Shown: in pieces, positions 43,290 through 51,429 of the stretch
How the letters are laid out: the number at the start of each line of letters is the position of its first letter
How positions within the stretch are numbered: the first letter of the stretch is position 1
From: CAIKZJ01 sp041675325
GTDB lineage: Bacteria; Bacteroidota; Ignavibacteria; Tepidaquicellales; Tepidaquicellaceae
Length of the DNA: 64,000 nucleotides
Direction: 5' to 3'
Assembly (NCBI GenBank): GCA_041675325.1
Contig: JBAYUG010000006.1
Span: 1-64,000, forward strand
Notes under the pieces: model-generated
What the model was told of the DNA's origin: nothing
The model's database searches: none
Seen by the model: only the letters and a program-made list of their open reading frames with translations
Position numbers and translations under genes: made by a program

Positions 43290-43862
43290 CTATTTATCCT
43301 GTTTCAAGATGTACGATGCCGCTTCTGAAAAATTTGCCGATATAAAATCAATCTCTACGCCCAGCTTACTGCATTCGTTTAAAGCTTTTATGCCGTATCC
43401 TGTCTTTACAAGTATCTTCTTCAATCCTGCATTCAGCGCACATTGCATATCGACAAGTGAGTCACCAACTAAATACGATTTCGAAATGTCAATATCATGT
43501 TTCTTCATGGCTTTTTCTATCATTCCGGTTCCCGGCTTTCTGCAATCGCTCTCTTTTGTGTATTCTTCAATAACACCGTCTATATGATAAGGCGAAAAGA
43601 ATACATCGTCGATTAAGCACTCCCCATTGTATGAAAGGATGTTAAGAAATTTTTCGTGAATGGTTTTTAGATTTGAAAGACTTAAATACCCGCGTGCTAT
43701 TCCAGATTGGTTCGTGACAATTATATTAAGATAACCGGAATCCTTTAGCCGCTTTAGCGAATCGACTACTCCCTCAAAAATGTATATGTTATCAAGTTTT
43801 GAAAGATAGCCGACATCATAGTTCAGAGTCCCGTCTCTGTCAAGAAAAACAGCCTTATTCAT
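43290..43862 (-). CDS. HAD-IIIA phosphatase, GmhB-like
   Basis: 190 residues of the histidinol-phosphatase/GmhB subfamily, which removes the 7-phosphate from heptose bisphosphate. The nucleophile motif is FLDRDGTLN (6-14), the Thr/Ser motif is VTNQSG, and the late motif is VGDSLVDMQCA. The zinc-knuckle of GmhB (CPHHP...CDCRKP in E. coli) reads SPYHI...SDCRKP here, so three of four ligands are lost. The heptose substrate is therefore less certain; another sugar phosphate is possible. It lies 18 bp after glgA. Confidence 0.78.
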   Translation of the reverse strand: MNKAVFLDRDGTLNYDVGYLSKLDNIYIFEGVVDSLKRLKDSGYLNIIVTNQSGIARGYLSLSNLKTIHEKFLNILSYNGECLIDDVFFSPYHIDGVIEEYTKESDCRKPGTGMIEKAMKKHDIDISKSYLVGDSLVDMQCALNAGLKKILVKTGYGIKALNECSKLGVEIDFISANFSEAASYILKQDK

Positions 43863-43880
43863 GAAAGCAGTATTTTAAGT

Positions 43881-45362
43881 CTATTTCGAGGATATTAAGC
43901 TCTTATACATGTGCATGTATTTCGCAGCTGATACTTTCCATGAAAAGTCCAGACCCATTGCGCTCCTAATCATCTGATTCCATTTCGGCCTACTCTTCCT
44001 GTAAACGCCTATTGCAGTCTGAATAGATTTAAGAAATTCGTTTGCATCAAACTTGTTGAAAAGGAATCCGTTTCCGTTCGGTTTCTTGTAATCTGTTATC
44101 GTATCTGATAACCCGCCCGTATTTCTTGCTATAGGAATAGTTCCGTAAGTCAAACTGTATAAATGTGTAAGACCGCATGGTTCGTACTTTGATGGAGTCA
44201 GTATCATGTCCGCACCTGCCTGAATATGATGGGCAAGTTCTTCGTCGAAATCAAGAGTAATAATTAACTTATTCGGATATTTTTTCTTTGCCTGCATAAG
44301 GAATTTGTGGTATTCTTCTTCGCCAGTACCGAGTATTATCAGCTGTATATCTTCTTTCATAAGAGCAGGAAGGATTTTCTTCATAAGTTCAAATCCTTTA
44401 GATTCAACAAGCCTGCTGATAAAACCTATAAGAGGAACATCCTCTTTCATCTCCAGCTTAAACCTGTGTAGGAGTTCTCTTTTGTTTTCCCACTTTAAGG
44501 GAATTTCCTGCGATGTATATCTGTAAGTAATTATCTTATCGAATGTAGGATGCCATGTAACCCTGTCAATACCGTTAAGTATTCCTGAAATATCTTTCTT
44601 CCTTTTATTGAGGACATCCTCCAAACCAAATGAAAATTCCTTGTCAGTTCTTATTTCTTCGGCATATTTTTCTGAAACAGTAGTAATCTTATCGGCGTAA
44701 TGTAAACCTGCTTTTAGAAAATTAAAGCGTCCCTTTTCAAATCCTACCTCTTTATAAACTTCTTCAGATAATCCTGTTTTCTCAAAAGTTGAATAAGGAA
44801 AATCACCCTGATAGCCAAGATTGTGAACTGTTAACGCTGTTTTTATACCTTTAGTGTGTTCATTATCCTTATAGACAGTTTTCAGCAAAGCGGGTATAAG
44901 CGCTGTTTGCCAGTCATTACAATGAATGACGTCGGGTTTCCATTGTAATACTTCAAGAATCTCTATGACAGTCTTACAGAAGAAAAGAAATCTGTCATCA
45001 TTATTATCAAAATCTCTTTTAGTTCTGCTGTTAAGATAAATGCCCTTGTTCTTAAAGAAGTCATTATTTTCCAGAAGGTACATCTGGGCTTTAGTGTTTT
45101 TTCCATGAATAAATGAAGACTTGATACTAAACTTGTAATTTCTGTCGTTCATCGTCATGCTGAGGTCCTTGAGTCTTTTAATCTCGTGAATTTGCAGGCG
45201 CCTTTCATCGAGCGGACCGTATTTCGGAGTTATGATTCTGACTTCATTCCCTAAGGAATTCATCGCCTGTGGTAATGAATTTGATATATCTGCCAAACCC
45301 CCAGTTTTGGAATATGGTAATACCTCACTGGTAACAAAAAGAACGTTGTACCCTTTAGCCAT
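43881..45362 (-). CDS. glgA: Glycogen synthase
   Basis: 493 residues of the GT5 family, which extends alpha-1,4-glucan from ADP-glucose. The ADP-glucose-binding loop KTGGLADI is at about 19-26, CNDWQTALIP marks the N-domain, and the C-domain carries the catalytic E-x7-E motif region in PSKYEPCGLTHLYSLTYG followed by RNTGGLSDT. Length is typical. It is the first gene of the long minus-strand run ending at 35298. Confidence 0.94.
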   Translation of the reverse strand: MAKGYNVLFVTSEVLPYSKTGGLADISNSLPQAMNSLGNEVRIITPKYGPLDERRLQIHEIKRLKDLSMTMNDRNYKFSIKSSFIHGKNTKAQMYLLENNDFFKNKGIYLNSRTKRDFDNNDDRFLFFCKTVIEILEVLQWKPDVIHCNDWQTALIPALLKTVYKDNEHTKGIKTALTVHNLGYQGDFPYSTFEKTGLSEEVYKEVGFEKGRFNFLKAGLHYADKITTVSEKYAEEIRTDKEFSFGLEDVLNKRKKDISGILNGIDRVTWHPTFDKIITYRYTSQEIPLKWENKRELLHRFKLEMKEDVPLIGFISRLVESKGFELMKKILPALMKEDIQLIILGTGEEEYHKFLMQAKKKYPNKLIITLDFDEELAHHIQAGADMILTPSKYEPCGLTHLYSLTYGTIPIARNTGGLSDTITDYKKPNGNGFLFNKFDANEFLKSIQTAIGVYRKSRPKWNQMIRSAMGLDFSWKVSAAKYMHMYKSLISSK

Positions 45363-45477
45363 CTATAAGAAATTAATTTGTGTAAAATACACAAAATAAT
45401 CAAGATATTCAATTGAAAAAAAAGGGTGTTTACAATAAACGATATGTCTGGAAAGAATTGCTCTATGTGTAAACCGC

Positions 45478-45511
45478 TGTGTTACCCTGTATTAAATTAC
45501 AGAGTAACACA
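45478..45511. other. 14-bp hairpin, possible RNA structure
   Basis: TGTGTTACCCTGTA and TACAGAGTAACACA pair around TTAAAT with one C/T difference, which becomes a G-U wobble on the minus strand. It sits 24 bp beyond the stop of the small minus-strand gene at 45535 and has no T-tract on either side, so it is not a standard terminator; mRNA 3'-end protection or termination with a factor are possible. Confidence 0.5.
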
Positions 45512-45534
45512 ATTATTAGCCTTTGTACATTCTA

Positions 45535-45756
45535 CTATTTACCCGTATTCGGATTTGCTATATTATGCATTATCCCGAAAAGCTTGTCGTCCAGCGCCGT
45601 GTTTATCTGCCGTAAACGGATATTCGTTGTATCCATTCCCGCTTTAACAACTATTGTCTGTATTTCTGTAAGCTCATAAGTTAGCTTTGAATAATAAGCC
45701 ATCGCCCCAAAAAATATTGTATTAATAATTATTACTATCGCAATAAAAGGTTTCAT
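45535..45756 (-). CDS. Small single-pass membrane protein
   Basis: 73 residues. One membrane helix at about 3-22 (KPFIAIVIIINTIFFGAMAYY) is followed by a charged helical tail of about 45 residues (ELTEIQTIVVKAG, NIRLRQINTALDDKLF) that could form a coiled coil in the periplasm. No family is recognised. Reality is supported by a promoter directly upstream (45790-45820) and a hairpin downstream, and by the amphipathic pattern. It is not obviously in an operon. Confidence 0.55.
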   Translation of the reverse strand: MKPFIAIVIIINTIFFGAMAYYSKLTYELTEIQTIVVKAGMDTTNIRLRQINTALDDKLFGIMHNIANPNTGK

Positions 45757-46086
45757 CTGTTAATTTTTAATTTCTAAAGAATATAAGTACAAAAATAAAT
45801 ATTTTCATCCCCATTTCCAATTGATTTATTAAATGAAAATCATATTTGTAATTTCTTTCCCTCTCCCCGGTTATAAACTGCCTGTTTCCTTTTCGACTTT
45901 AATATCTCTTTTGCGCTCAACAGGTTTGTTCATTTGAAACAAGAGAGAGTTATTTCAAGTTAAACAACTCGCAAATGAACTCTCCTCAAATATCTTTGTC
46001 TTATTTCTTTCTAAGACTTTTCTGTCCTTTCTTTCATTTCCTATCTCCTTGTTTTTAACTTAACAAATTTGATAGGACACATGTCC
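45757..46086. other. 330-bp non-coding spacer
   Basis: Contains the small gene's promoter, a pyrimidine-rich stretch, a 9-bp inverted repeat (GTTCATTTG 45928-45936 with CAAATGAAC 45972-45980) and the short palindrome AGGACACATGTCCT (46074-46087) at the end of the subtilase gene. No convincing gene or terminator with a T-tract. Confidence 0.6.
45790..45820 (-). promoter_or_regulatory. Bacteroidota-type promoter for the small membrane protein
   Basis: Minus strand TTG (45818-45820), 20 bp, then TATTTTTG (45790-45797), the TAnnTTTG -7 pattern. The ATG of the small gene is at 45756. The TTG-to-box spacing matches the other two promoters listed. Confidence 0.5.
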
Positions 46087-47784
46087 TTATTTAATTAGTG
46101 TCATTTTTTTAACCTCAGAATAACCGTTTGCTGTAAGTTTATAGAAGTAAAGTCCGCTCGAAAGCATCGATGCATTAAAACTTAAAGTGTAATTTCCTGC
46201 CTGCTTGCTTTCATTTACGAGTGCTTGCACTTCGCTTCCTTTTGAATCATAAACAGTGAGTTTTACAACTCCCGATTTAGGCAAAGAGAATTTAATCTTT
46301 GTACTTGGGTTAAAAGGATTTGGATAGTTCTGCTCCAGCCTGAATGCAGAAGGTACTTCCAATCCGTTTGGTGCTATCGAAGTCAGCGGCTGTAATGATT
46401 TGAATGCATTGATTCTTCCCGCACCGAGCAATCCGATATAGCTTGGATTTAAGTTATAAATGCTGTCACAACCCGTCAACAGTCTTGTTACAACCTGTGC
46501 AGGTGTGTATTCTGGAAACTTCGAACGAATAAGAGATATAGTCCCTGAAACAATAGGTGCCGACATTGATGTACCGTCAAACACCGCATAATTGTTATTA
46601 TACAACGTACTCAGTATGCTTGAACCCGGTGCACAAACATCTACAGTCGTATGATAATTTGAGAACCATGACTTTGTATCAGATGATGTTGTTGAAGCAA
46701 CTGATATAACATTCTGGTATGATGCAGGATACCTCGGCACATTCGAACCTTCATTACCCGCAGACGCTACAGTTATAACACCGTTTGCCCATGCATTGTT
46801 TATAACAAGCTGTGTGTATGTGGCTGGTGTTGTGCCGCCGAAACTGCAGTTCATAACTTTGGCTCCGTTTTGATAGCAGTATGTAAGTCCTGCGTTTGTA
46901 TTGTAAACATAAGAGTAACCGCTGCCTGTGTTATCGTTATCTGCACCGTGTTTGCTTATAAGTAGCTTGCAATTGAATCCTATACCCGCTCCATGAACAC
47001 CGTTATTCGTTACCTGTGATGCACATCCTGAAACGTGTGACCCATGTTCGCAGTATGAAGAAACTATGTTAGGATTGTTATCTTCTGAAAGCGATAAATA
47101 ATTCGGTCCTGCAAAGTCCCATCCGCGCCAGTCATCAATATATCCGTTCCCGTCGTTATCTATCATGTCATTTGGTATCTCAGCATAATTGTACTTTATG
47201 TTCGCCGCAAGATCTGGATGGTCAAGGTCACTGCCTGAATCCACTATCCCAATTACAACGTTCGTATCTCCCTGCGAGATATCCCATGCCGTATATGCTG
47301 CTATTCTTGATAAATGATATTGACTTGCAGCATTAGGGTCGTTAGGGACAAAATCTGCTTCATAAACAAGATCAGGTTCAGCCCATTCAATTATATCCCT
47401 GTTCTCTTCAAGTATCTTTATCGATGCTTCTGTCGGATCCAGCGTGCCCGTGTAATAGACTGCAAATACCTTCGCAAGCTCTTGATCTCCTATCATCCGT
47501 TTTGCTGTTACAGGATTTAAAGGATGACGCTGTTCCAGTTTTATTACTGAAATCTCAGCAAGTGATTTATCCAGTTTATCTATATTAAACGCTTTAGCAG
47601 TAAAGCCGCCGATATCTTTCTTGAACTTTATGTTTATCATACCCTTCATGTACAGCGCCCCGTCATTCCTCTGTATCACTACTTCATTAACCATCTTGTA
47701 TTTTGGCATGTATGCATCATTAAAACCCATCACTGATAATGATAACAACAGTAAACCAATTGCTAAATATTTTGTGTTGTTCAT
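46087..47784 (-). CDS. T9SS-sorted S8 subtilisin-like peptidase
   Basis: Start at the ATG at 47782-47784 (565 residues), where the signal peptide MNNTKYLAIGLLLLS begins; nine residues further upstream are in frame but lie in a terminator. A propeptide region (about 30-145) precedes the catalytic domain. The triad is Asp182 (IVDSGSD), His247 (HGSHVSG) and Ser406 (GTSMSAP), with the oxyanion Asn344 in SAGNEG. The C-terminal about 85 residues are a T9SS sorting domain (QNYPNPFNPST, VYDSKGSEV, GLYFYK and KKMTLIK). It is an extracellular protease, perhaps for nutrient digestion or maturation of other cargo. Confidence 0.93.
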   Translation of the reverse strand: MNNTKYLAIGLLLLSLSVMGFNDAYMPKYKMVNEVVIQRNDGALYMKGMINIKFKKDIGGFTAKAFNIDKLDKSLAEISVIKLEQRHPLNPVTAKRMIGDQELAKVFAVYYTGTLDPTEASIKILEENRDIIEWAEPDLVYEADFVPNDPNAASQYHLSRIAAYTAWDISQGDTNVVIGIVDSGSDLDHPDLAANIKYNYAEIPNDMIDNDGNGYIDDWRGWDFAGPNYLSLSEDNNPNIVSSYCEHGSHVSGCASQVTNNGVHGAGIGFNCKLLISKHGADNDNTGSGYSYVYNTNAGLTYCYQNGAKVMNCSFGGTTPATYTQLVINNAWANGVITVASAGNEGSNVPRYPASYQNVISVASTTSSDTKSWFSNYHTTVDVCAPGSSILSTLYNNNYAVFDGTSMSAPIVSGTISLIRSKFPEYTPAQVVTRLLTGCDSIYNLNPSYIGLLGAGRINAFKSLQPLTSIAPNGLEVPSAFRLEQNYPNPFNPSTKIKFSLPKSGVVKLTVYDSKGSEVQALVNESKQAGNYTLSFNASMLSSGLYFYKLTANGYSEVKKMTLIK

Positions 47785-47800
47785 AATTTTGTGTTTAAAT

Positions 47801-47828
47801 AAAAGGGGCACCTTTAAAAGATGCCCCT
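47801..47828 (-). terminator. Intrinsic terminator before the subtilase gene
   Basis: Read on the minus strand, AGGGGCA and TGCCCCT pair around an 11-base loop and run into TTTTATTT. It ends the transcript of the upstream BNR-like gene (stop at 47862), so the subtilase needs its own promoter. Confidence 0.8.
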
Positions 47829-47861
47829 CCGTGAAAGTTATAGAATTATTTAAAAGATAAT

Positions 47862-49211
47862 TTATTTAACAAGCATCATTCTCTTTGTTTCCGAGAATCC
47901 GTTTGTGTTTAGTCTGTAGAAATACATTCCGCTGTTTAGCTTTGAAGCATCAAACGTCACTTCATAAGTTCCTGCACTCATATCTTCACTAATAAGTGTC
48001 TCAACTTCCTTACCGATTGTATTGTAAACTTTCAAAGTAACGTTCCCTGATTTCGGCAAAGAAAACTTTATCATCGTTGAAGGATTGAATGGATTTGGAT
48101 AGTTCTGTGACAAACTGAATTCTGCCGGTACATTGCTGTTTATAGGTGTAATTCCAGTCGGGATTGAATATTTCATGAATCCGCCGATACCACCCGTTGC
48201 ACCAAGACCTGCAAAGCCAACGTTGGCTGAAAGGAATTGAATATGCTGCACCTGACCTGACGTAGCTTCTGTAGGTAAAGGTTCTCTTATCCATGAAACT
48301 CCAAGGTTTGTCGTTCTGAACATTCTGGTCGTATCACCGGCAACTGTTACCCTGATGGCGTTTGAACCGTCTTTTAATGCATTCATGTTTATTACGGCAA
48401 CCGTTCCCGCAGTCCATGGAGGTGTTACTGTTGTGAAAGTAGCACCGCCGTCAGTAGTTTTTCTTAAATCACCGCCGCTAGAACCAACCATTCCGTTGGT
48501 TGGGTTTACAAATCCAACTGCCTGATAGTAGCATCCGGTTGATCCGCCCGTACCTGTAACAACTGCGTTTGACCATGTTCCGTAATACCCTGTCGAAGTT
48601 CTGTAAACTTTGGCATTTGGTGCACTTGCTATTGTGTTAGCTGAACCAATCCAAATATGAGATGAATCTGTCCAGTCCCATGCATTTATAACACCGAATT
48701 CATTTGATGCAATAGGTGCTGTAGGTGCAAGATTCCATGTATTTCCACCGTCAGTAGTAATTCTGAACTGATATGGAGCTCCATTACCTGTCGGGTCACC
48801 TGAATAGATTCCATAGTTTGCATTAAACATGTGAACACCGTTACTGAATGAACCTGATACTGTTAGAACGCTTGTCCAGTTATTACCGCCGTTAGTAGTC
48901 TTGAAAAGCGAACCGTTTGTATTACCAACTAAAGCTGTAGTCGTATCAAATGCAAATATACCATAACCATTAACCGCAGGTAAACCACCGTTTCTTAAAA
49001 GCCAGTTTACACCGCCGTTTGTTGATTTATACACTCTTGCCGCTCCGCCCGAGGCATCGCAAACAACCCATATAGTATTTGCATCCGGTACAGTGATAGA
49101 ATTTACCGGTGGATTTGGCGGCAGCAAGTTACTAACGAATGACCATTGTGCTGTCTGAGCAAAAGCTGATACTGTTACTAATAATAACAGAATTGAAAAG
49201 ATCTTTTTCAT
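47862..49211 (-). CDS. T9SS-sorted secreted protein with YCF48/BNR-like repeats
   Basis: 449 residues with a signal peptide (MKKIFSILLLL...AFAQ) and a GGAG site just upstream. The body contains several beta-propeller blades of the 'K(S/T)TNGGxNW' type (KSTNGGVNW, KTTNGGNNW, TTDGGNTW, KTTDGGATF, RTTNLGVSW). The last about 85 residues are the T9SS type A sorting domain (QNYPNPFNPST, VYNTIGKEV and KRMMLVK). It resembles the protein at 4432 but is shorter. Exported and probably surface-bound; ligand unknown. Confidence 0.85.
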   Translation of the reverse strand: MKKIFSILLLLVTVSAFAQTAQWSFVSNLLPPNPPVNSITVPDANTIWVVCDASGGAARVYKSTNGGVNWLLRNGGLPAVNGYGIFAFDTTTALVGNTNGSLFKTTNGGNNWTSVLTVSGSFSNGVHMFNANYGIYSGDPTGNGAPYQFRITTDGGNTWNLAPTAPIASNEFGVINAWDWTDSSHIWIGSANTIASAPNAKVYRTSTGYYGTWSNAVVTGTGGSTGCYYQAVGFVNPTNGMVGSSGGDLRKTTDGGATFTTVTPPWTAGTVAVINMNALKDGSNAIRVTVAGDTTRMFRTTNLGVSWIREPLPTEATSGQVQHIQFLSANVGFAGLGATGGIGGFMKYSIPTGITPINSNVPAEFSLSQNYPNPFNPSTMIKFSLPKSGNVTLKVYNTIGKEVETLISEDMSAGTYEVTFDASKLNSGMYFYRLNTNGFSETKRMMLVK

Positions 49212-49300
49212 TTTTTCTCCAGTTTATTTTTAAAGTTTTGTGATTTATATTAATTAATAAGATAAAAAGATATTACTAAATATTAAATAGTAAAGCGATT

Positions 49301-50785
49301 CTAATTTATCACTGTTTCTTTGCCATAATTGCCCAAAGCTACCTCATAAGCAGTCATGTAACCGAGCCTGCTTATATTCTCAAATACCGCAGGGTTCAAA
49401 GTCTCGGGTTTATCGCTCTGTAAATGAAGATGTGTGTAACTAAAATATGAAACAAAGTACAGACACGGAATCCCTTTCTTGTGAAACGGCTCCGCATCAG
49501 CCCCGCCGCCATTCCAGGTCCTCGATATCATGGTATTAGTATTCACTGAATCTATTGAATTAGTTATCTGCCAGAGTATCGGTGAGCTTTTACCATTTCC
49601 AATCTGTATGCTGTCCCCATGTCCGATACAGTCGTTATTAAACATAGCCACTGTTTTTTCGAGAGGCACTAAAGGATTATTCGCATAATAATTCGCACCG
49701 TTTAATCCCGATTCTTCATTTGAAAACAGTATAAACAGTATTGACCTCTTTGGTTTTACTCCCGATCCCACGAATGCTCTTGCTATTTCAAGCACTGAAG
49801 CAGAACCCGATGCGTTATCGTTAGCTCCGGGGAAGTATATTTCACTTGCCTGTCCGCCTGCATGATCAAGGTGTGCACCGATTACTAAATATTCATTCTT
49901 TAGTTTATCATCGCTGCCTTCGAGAAGACCGGCGACATTCATAGTTTTTCTCGCTTTATCGTATTTTGCATTCACTTCAAGATAAACTTTCTGAGTAGTA
50001 ATAAATGATACTGGCTTTTTGCTTTCATCAATTTGTGTCTGAATGTCTTTTAAGTTCTTTCCATTAGCTGCGAGTAACTGGTCTATTACAGTAATGTCAG
50101 CGTGTATCATTGGAAAGTTTTCAAGATGCTCGCCCTCACCGTCCATGACACTGCCTATAGGTTTCTGCGGATATTTGTCATTTGGCTTTGAAACGAATAT
50201 TACACCTAAAGCCCCATTATCCTGAGCAATCTTTGCCCTGTACCTTAATGATTGATTCCAATTGTTTTCTCCATGCTGCCAGCTAGGAGTTTGTTTAAAC
50301 ATTATTGCAATCTTTCCCTTTACATCTGTATTTTCATACTCATCAAAGTCGTATGTCTTTTCTGAAAATCCGTATCCCACGAATACCACTTCAGCATTTA
50401 TATTGCCCGAACCTGTAAACCCTCTGCAGACAAAATCGTCACCCAGTTTATAATTAATAAGTGAGCCTTCCTTATTCACCATAGCAAATTTGCAGGGTGC
50501 AATTATTTCGTTGTACTCAACATTAAAGTTCTGAAAGTATCCTTCGTCTCCAATCGGTTTTAGTCCGAGTTTCTTGAACTCATCTGCCATGAAAGACGCA
50601 GCTTTGTAATATCCTTCACTGCCGCCGAGCCGTCCGTTTAATTCCGGTGAAGCAAGATATTCAACCGTTTTAATAAGGTTCTCGAATTTAATCCTTTCAA
50701 CTCCTGCATATTTTACTTCAGGTTTATCATTAAACCCAAAATAAACGAACGAAGCAAGTAATATTACCAATAATAATCTTTTCAT
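49301..50785 (-). CDS. Secreted M28-family metallopeptidase with PA domain
   Basis: 494 residues. The signal peptide (MKRLLLVILLASFVYFGF) is followed by a protease-associated insert (about 110-260) and the M28 zinc aminopeptidase core. The zinc ligands appear in order: His in IGAHLDHAGG, bridging Asp in GANDNASGSA, the Glu pair in FSNEESGLNG, and later an Asp in FNNDCIGHGD and the final His in YFSYTHLHLQSD. It is a periplasmic or extracellular exopeptidase. It lies 9 bp downstream of a thioredoxin-like gene. Confidence 0.92.
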   Translation of the reverse strand: MKRLLLVILLASFVYFGFNDKPEVKYAGVERIKFENLIKTVEYLASPELNGRLGGSEGYYKAASFMADEFKKLGLKPIGDEGYFQNFNVEYNEIIAPCKFAMVNKEGSLINYKLGDDFVCRGFTGSGNINAEVVFVGYGFSEKTYDFDEYENTDVKGKIAIMFKQTPSWQHGENNWNQSLRYRAKIAQDNGALGVIFVSKPNDKYPQKPIGSVMDGEGEHLENFPMIHADITVIDQLLAANGKNLKDIQTQIDESKKPVSFITTQKVYLEVNAKYDKARKTMNVAGLLEGSDDKLKNEYLVIGAHLDHAGGQASEIYFPGANDNASGSASVLEIARAFVGSGVKPKRSILFILFSNEESGLNGANYYANNPLVPLEKTVAMFNNDCIGHGDSIQIGNGKSSPILWQITNSIDSVNTNTMISRTWNGGGADAEPFHKKGIPCLYFVSYFSYTHLHLQSDKPETLNPAVFENISRLGYMTAYEVALGNYGKETVIN

Positions 50786-50794
50786 GTTGTAAAT

Positions 50795-51298
50795 TTATTC
50801 TGTAGTTATCTTTAAAAAATCCTTCTCAAGTCCCTGCTTTGGACTTTCAATAATCCTGCCGATTTCTTTTCCGTCCCTGTAGAATATAAATGTTGGTACA
50901 AGTTTTATATCAAGGTCTTTCACTTCATCGGCAATTCCCTGCCTTTGCCTGTCAACGCATATAAGCTTGAGGTTTGCTACCGGAAAGCTAAGCGAATCAA
51001 GTATCTTTAGAAATGGCGGTACAAACTCCTTGCTGTCGCCGCACCAAGTTCCAAGCACAATTGTAATGTTCAGGTTTGAGAAATCCCTGTTTACATTATC
51101 AAGTGTTCTCTGATCAAGCTTGTGTATATCATAACTCTTATTAAACCATTCACCGAATGTTTCCTCAGTCAGCAATGATCGAGTAATCGTACCGACCAGC
51201 ATCGGAACGTTCTTTTTCTCATCAGTAGTTAACTTATAATCTTGTGAAAACAACATATTGGAAGTTATCATTAAAACAAAAATAATAAGATGTTTCAT
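50795..51298 (-). CDS. Exported thioredoxin-like protein with CGDS site
   Basis: 167 residues with a signal peptide (...SNMLFSQD). The thioredoxin fold is recognisable from the active-site loop TWCGDSKEF, the strand LKLICVDR and the cis-proline in KLVPTFIFY. The resolving cysteine of the CxxC pair is replaced by serine (CGDS), so the protein can form mixed disulfides but not a normal internal one, which is seen in proteins that trap or chaperone substrates. It lies 9 bp upstream of the M28 peptidase gene. Confidence 0.8.
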   Translation of the reverse strand: MKHLIIFVLMITSNMLFSQDYKLTTDEKKNVPMLVGTITRSLLTEETFGEWFNKSYDIHKLDQRTLDNVNRDFSNLNITIVLGTWCGDSKEFVPPFLKILDSLSFPVANLKLICVDRQRQGIADEVKDLDIKLVPTFIFYRDGKEIGRIIESPKQGLEKDFLKITTE

Positions 51299-51374
51299 GT
51301 TCAGTTCTATTGTTTATTCAAAATATAACGATTTAATCTTTATTACAATTCTGATTGTTTGTGTAAACTAAAGC

Positions 51375-51406
51375 AAAAAAGGTGCAAAATTTTATTTCTG
51401 CACCTT
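51375..51406 (-). terminator. Intrinsic terminator after the CxxCH cargo gene
   Basis: Minus strand AAGGTGCA, a 12-base loop, TGCACCTT, then TTTTTTGC. It ends the gene at 51430. Confidence 0.85.
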
Positions 51407-51429
51407 CCAGATAAACTCATAACATTTAT

